Shown: positions 7,572 through 7,930 of the stretch, in pieces | How positions within the stretch are numbered: the stretch's first letter is position 1 | How the letters are laid out: the number at the start of each line of letters is the position of its first letter | DNA from: Trebonia sp. | GTDB lineage: Bacteria; Actinomycetota; Actinomycetes; Streptosporangiales; Streptosporangiaceae | Assembly: GCA_030043595.1 (NCBI GenBank) | Contig: JASHXJ010000496.1 | Span: 1-7,930 of the forward strand | Length of the DNA: 7,930 bases | Reading direction: 5' to 3' | The notes under the pieces: generated by a model | The model's input: only the letters and a program-made list of their open reading frames with translations | What the model was told of the DNA's origin: nothing | Databases searched by the model: none | Translations under genes and position numbers: made by a program

Positions 7572-7590
7572 CCGCGGGGTGGCCCGCGGC
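7571..7590 (+). terminator. GC-rich hairpin directly after the glgP stop codon
   Basis: GCCGCGGG (7571-7578) and CCCGCGGC (7583-7590) form a perfect 8-bp stem around the loop GTGG. The stem begins at the last base of the TAG stop. No T-run follows, so it is not a canonical intrinsic terminator. U-less hairpins of this kind after actinobacterial genes are often proposed as terminators or 3'-end stabilisers. Confidence 0.5.
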
Positions 7591-7604
7591 AGGGAGCGGG
7601 ACTG

Positions 7605-7610
7605 TAGCGT
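7605..7610 (+). promoter_or_regulatory. Candidate -10 element upstream of the enoyl-CoA hydratase gene
   Basis: TAGCGT is a common actinobacterial -10 form (TANNNT) and is preceded by TG. Initiation near 7616-7618 would give a leader of about 40 nt that contains the ribosome site at 7644. No clear -35 is visible. Confidence 0.35.
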
Positions 7611-7643
7611 AGGGATGCCGCGGCGGGGAGCCGCGTTCGGTGT

Positions 7644-7648
7644 GGAGG
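7644..7648 (+). promoter_or_regulatory. Ribosome binding site selecting a TTG start
   Basis: GGAGG lies 8 nt before the TTG at 7657. It overlaps a competing GTG at 7648, and an in-frame ATG at 7615 lies too far upstream to use it, so it favours the rare TTG codon. Confidence 0.65.
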
Positions 7649-7656
7649 TGGGCGGT

Positions 7657-7930
7657 TTGGGCGAGTTCGTGCGGGTCGAGGTGGCGGCGGGGATCGCCAC
7701 GATCCGGCTGGACCGGCCGAAGATGAACGCGCTCAACGCGCAGGTGCAGGAAGAGATCGCGGCCGCCGCGGCCGAGGTGAGTGCCGACGCGGCGATCCGC
7801 GCCGTCATCCTCTACGGCGGCGAACGGGTCTTCGCGGCGGGCGCCGACATCAAGGAGATGGCGGGCCTCGGCTACCCGCAGATGGCGCAGCGCTCGGCCA
7901 GGCTGCAGGCCGCGTTCAGTGCCGTCGCCG
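7657..7930 (+). CDS. Enoyl-CoA hydratase/isomerase (crotonase) family protein, 5' part
   Basis: The first 91 residues of a crotonase-fold protein; the frame stays open to the right edge. The family is about 255-260 residues, so roughly one third is present. Visible motifs are EFVRVE (3-8), ATIRLDRPKMNALN (14-27), the strand RAVILYGG (48-55) and FAAGADIKEM (59-68), the CoA-binding/oxyanion-hole loop of authentic enoyl-CoA hydratases. The catalytic Glu region lies beyond the window. The likely reaction is hydration of trans-2-enoyl-CoA in beta-oxidation, acting in the cytosol; related family activities (isomerase, other acyl-CoA hydratases) cannot be excluded from this part. The TTG start was chosen because of the well-placed GGAGG and because the protein then begins a few residues before the conserved EFVRVE. 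It is 85 bp from glgP, behind a hairpin and a candidate promoter, so it is probably a separate transcription unit. Confidence 0.9.
   Translation, partial: MGEFVRVEVAAGIATIRLDRPKMNALNAQVQEEIAAAAAEVSADAAIRAVILYGGERVFAAGADIKEMAGLGYPQMAQRSARLQAAFSAVA

Noticed and set aside
7615..7656. ATG 7615 or GTG 7648 as the enoyl-CoA hydratase start
   Set aside because: ATG 7615 sits at the likely transcription start, and GTG 7648 overlaps the GGAGG. TTG 7657 has ideal spacing and the expected N-terminal length.
6642..7808. Minus-strand open frame (388 codons) across the end of glgP and into the hydratase gene
   Set aside because: It spans two convincingly coding plus-strand genes and their gap, and its translation has no family features.
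1..7930. CRISPR array, insertion sequence, tRNA/rRNA genes, prophage or defence genes
   Set aside because: I saw no spaced direct repeats, transposase motifs, RNA gene sequences or phage-like proteins. The window is almost fully occupied by conserved metabolic genes.

Overview
The window is about 70% GC by eye. Its coding sequences use G/C-ending codons and several GTG/TTG starts, which fits an actinomycete (Actinomycetota). The enzymes resemble Streptomyces and Mycobacterium homologues as I remember them, but the sequence alone does not settle the genus.

Layout. On the minus strand, reading from about 4869 down to 1, lies a compact operon: glgE (maltosyltransferase), treS (trehalose synthase) and mak/pep2 (maltokinase, cut by the left edge). 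On the plus strand, divergent from glgE, lies a glycogen/alpha-glucan phosphorylase (4980-7571). An 8-bp-stem hairpin follows its stop codon. A short gap then leads into the 5' part of an enoyl-CoA hydratase gene (7657 to beyond 7930), which looks like unrelated metabolism. The 110-bp glgE/glgP divergent region is the main regulatory interval and holds candidate promoters for both directions.

How the genes work together. TreS interconverts trehalose and maltose, and maltokinase phosphorylates maltose with ATP. GlgE uses the resulting alpha-maltose 1-phosphate to extend alpha-1,4-glucan, and a branching enzyme (glgB) usually completes the route; glgB is expected just beyond position 1 but is not in the window. 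The phosphorylase degrades the same polymer to glucose 1-phosphate. The locus therefore places polymer building and polymer breakdown back to back. This arrangement is known in actinobacteria: the same order around glgE-treS-pep2 with a divergent phosphorylase is known in Streptomyces.

I see no previously undescribed system. The points that deserve a second look are: (i) both divergent genes appear to be leaderless or nearly so; (ii) all three GlgE-pathway enzymes carry low-complexity insertions, two of them at what looks like the same hairpin of the C-terminal beta domain; (iii) one of these insertions contains a perfect 15-bp tandem duplication; (iv) short dyad symmetries lie in the divergent promoter region.
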